A stretch of 5,868 nt of DNA, taken from Desulfobulbaceae bacterium. Its GTDB lineage: Bacteria > Desulfobacterota > Desulfobulbia > Desulfobulbales > Desulfocapsaceae. Of this stretch, positions 4,285 to 5,868 are shown one piece after another (position 1 is the stretch's first letter; every line of letters starts with the position of its first letter). Under the pieces are notes generated by a model. The model was not told the origin of the DNA. It saw nothing but the letters and a program-made list of their open reading frames with translations, and ran no database searches. The position numbers and the translations under genes were made by a program. The stretch is taken from NCBI GenBank assembly GCA_027067035.1, contig JAMOMO010000441.1, forward strand, positions 1 to 5,868, given 5' to 3'.

Positions 4285-5868
4285 ATGCACAGTTCTTCCA
4301 GATGCCCCACCGGAATCTTCCTGATTTTTCTCCCCTCCTGCCTGCTCCTCTTTCTCGTCTGTCTGCAGGGAATCGCCCGTGCCAAAGAAAACAGAATCCC
4401 CGAAGAGCTGCAGCAGTGGATTCCATGGGTACTCTATGAACAGGAAGAAAAACTCTGCAGCCTGGACGGTACCGACAACAGTAAAAGGTACTGCAGCTGG
4501 CCGTCGAGCCTTGAACTCAGCGTTGATGACAAAGGAGCCACATTCCGCCAGGAGTGGCTCATTGAAACACGAAGTCTGATTGCACTGCCCGGAAATGCAC
4601 CCTTCTGGCCCACTGCAGTGAAATCCGGCAACAAAGCTCTTCTGGTGAGCACATTCAAAGGGAAACCAGCTGTCTGGCTGGAACCCGGAAGACACATTGT
4701 AACAGGCAGCTTTGTCTGGAAAACCCTCCCGGAAAATATCTCAATCCCTCCGGAGACAGGACTTGTCAAACTCACCCTGTTCAAAAAAGAGAAAACAAAT
4801 ATCCAGCTTGACCGGCAGGGAAGACTCTGGTTCAGACATACGGACAAGAAGGCAGCTGCCAGTGAAGAGAGTCTCAACGTGCAGGTTTTCCGAAAGATCG
4901 TCGATGGTGTTCCACTGACGCAAAAACTTCTTATCAATCTCATCGTTTCCGGGCCGCCACGCCAGATCACTCTGGGACTGCGCAACAGAGCTCCTTTTAT
5001 TCCCCTGCAGATACAATCGCCACTTCCTGTCCGCCTGGACAGCAGCGACAGACTGCAGCTTCAGGTACGTCCCGGGCAGTGGCAGATACGAATGACCCTC
5101 CGAAACAGCAACTCTCTTTCTCCCGCACAGCTGACCATGGGAAGCATTGACGGTCCCTGGCCAGAAGAGGAGATCTGGGTGTTTGAAGCAGATCCGAAAC
5201 TGCGGCAGATCGAAGTCAGCTCTGTGAGTCCCGTTGATCCGAGCCGTACCTCACTCCCGGAAAAGTGGAAAAACCTTCCCGCCTATCTCATCAAAAAAAA
5301 TGAAAGCATGGGGCTCATCGAGAAGAATCGGGGAAACCCCAAACCCGTACCCAACCGCCTGAAACTGCACCGCAGATTATGGCTCGATGAGAACGGGGCC
5401 GGCCTGACAGCATACGACAGCATCAGCGGCACCATGACCAGGGGCTGGCGGCTCAATGTGGATCCTTCAATGCTGCTCGGCAGAGCCGATTCCGGCGGCA
5501 CTCCCAGGCTGATCACCAGACTCAAGGGAACGGACCATACGGGGATTGAGGTGAGACAGGGCAGCCTGAACATCCATGCTGAATCCCGGCTCAAGGCAAC
5601 AGTCAATAACGGGTTTCTGAACATCCCCGCATCGGGCTGGGCCCATAACTTCCAGAAGCTCTCCATTGAACTCAATCTGCCGCCAGGCTGGAAAATCATC
5701 ACTGCAAGCGGTATCGACAGCGTCTCAACATGGCTGAACAGATGGACACTTCTGGATATCTTTCTTGTGCTCATCACAGGGCTGGCCACCGCAAAGATCA
5801 TCGGTATGGGCTGGGGGGCTGTGACCACCGTCTTTCTTATCCTTTCCTATCATCAGCCGGGTGCGCCG
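4285..5868 (+). CDS. Large exported/membrane protein, unknown function (5' part, runs off window)
   Basis: The frame is open for 528 codons from ATG 4285 to the window end. An in-frame TGA at 4255 limits the start, and a weak AGGGA lies before the ATG. Residues 1-33 are a long signal peptide (hydrophobic 11-30, likely cut after ARA). A mainly beta-type extracytoplasmic region follows to about residue 480. It includes a Cys pair (58 and 70, the second in CSWPS), FRQEW (residues 83-87), several beta-rich stretches with VWLEPG- and LPPGW-type motifs (LPPGW 465-469) and no enzyme motif I recognise. From residue 488 comes a hydrophobic stretch, then GWGWG-like MGWGA (508-512), a second hydrophobic run and HQPGAP at the edge, suggesting at least two membrane segments and more protein beyond. 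It resembles, from memory, a family of very large uncharacterised proteobacterial membrane proteins. Coding is nearly certain; the function is unknown. Confidence 0.9.
   Translation, partial: MHSSSRCPTGIFLIFLPSCLLLFLVCLQGIARAKENRIPEELQQWIPWVLYEQEEKLCSLDGTDNSKRYCSWPSSLELSVDDKGATFRQEWLIETRSLIALPGNAPFWPTAVKSGNKALLVSTFKGKPAVWLEPGRHIVTGSFVWKTLPENISIPPETGLVKLTLFKKEKTNIQLDRQGRLWFRHTDKKAAASEESLNVQVFRKIVDGVPLTQKLLINLIVSGPPRQITLGLRNRAPFIPLQIQSPLPVRLDSSDRLQLQVRPGQWQIRMTLRNSNSLSPAQLTMGSIDGPWPEEEIWVFEADPKLRQIEVSSVSPVDPSRTSLPEKWKNLPAYLIKKNESMGLIEKNRGNPKPVPNRLKLHRRLWLDENGAGLTAYDSISGTMTRGWRLNVDPSMLLGRADSGGTPRLITRLKGTDHTGIEVRQGSLNIHAESRLKATVNNGFLNIPASGWAHNFQKLSIELNLPPGWKIITASGIDSVSTWLNRWTLLDIFLVLITGLATAKIIGMGWGAVTTVFLILSYHQPGAP

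Noticed and set aside
4434..4985. Minus-strand reading frame of 183 codons
   Set aside because: It lies wholly antisense to the well-supported exported-protein gene and its translation has no domain features; it is a shadow of that gene.
5283..5828. Minus-strand reading frame of 181 codons
   Set aside because: It is antisense to the exported-protein gene; the plus strand has a continuous frame with membrane segments while this one reads as arbitrary sequence.

Overview
The window looks like a piece of a Gram-negative bacterial chromosome of moderate GC content. Supporting signs are a lipoprotein signal, two other Sec-type signal peptides, a FecCD/BtuC-type importer with a soluble periplasmic binding protein, and sigma70-like promoters. 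The receiver protein and the style of the binding protein remind me of sulfate-reducing, delta-type lineages such as Desulfobulbales. That placement is an impression from memory, not something the sequence proves.

Layout, left to right. Positions 1-42 may hold the last codons of a plus-strand gene (weak). Positions 91-540 (minus) encode a small lipoprotein with a single rhodanese domain. Positions 541-958 are a non-coding divergent spacer with several hairpins, a repeated hexamer and a very good sigma70-type promoter at 876-904. Positions 959-3670 (plus) form a compact three-gene ABC importer operon: FecCD-type permease, ATPase and periplasmic substrate-binding protein. The first two genes overlap by 4 bases and the third follows after 7 bases. 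Convergent to it, at 3692-4090 (minus), is a stand-alone CheY-like receiver protein. After a short divergent promoter region, 4285-5868 (plus) is the first 528 codons of a large exported protein that runs off the window. It has a signal peptide, a long beta-rich extracytoplasmic region and the first of what look like membrane segments.

How the genes work together. The three importer genes have all the cytoplasmic-membrane and periplasmic parts needed to import a metal chelate, cobalamin or another metal-linked substrate. The substrate cannot be read from the sequence, and I saw neither a cobalamin riboswitch nor a clear Fur box upstream. The rhodanese lipoprotein and the receiver have no obvious functional tie to the transporter. 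The least characterised element is the large exported protein at the right end, which has its own strong promoter with a small dyad around the -10 and start region. I found no CRISPR array, insertion sequence, tRNA, rRNA or evidence of a mobile island.
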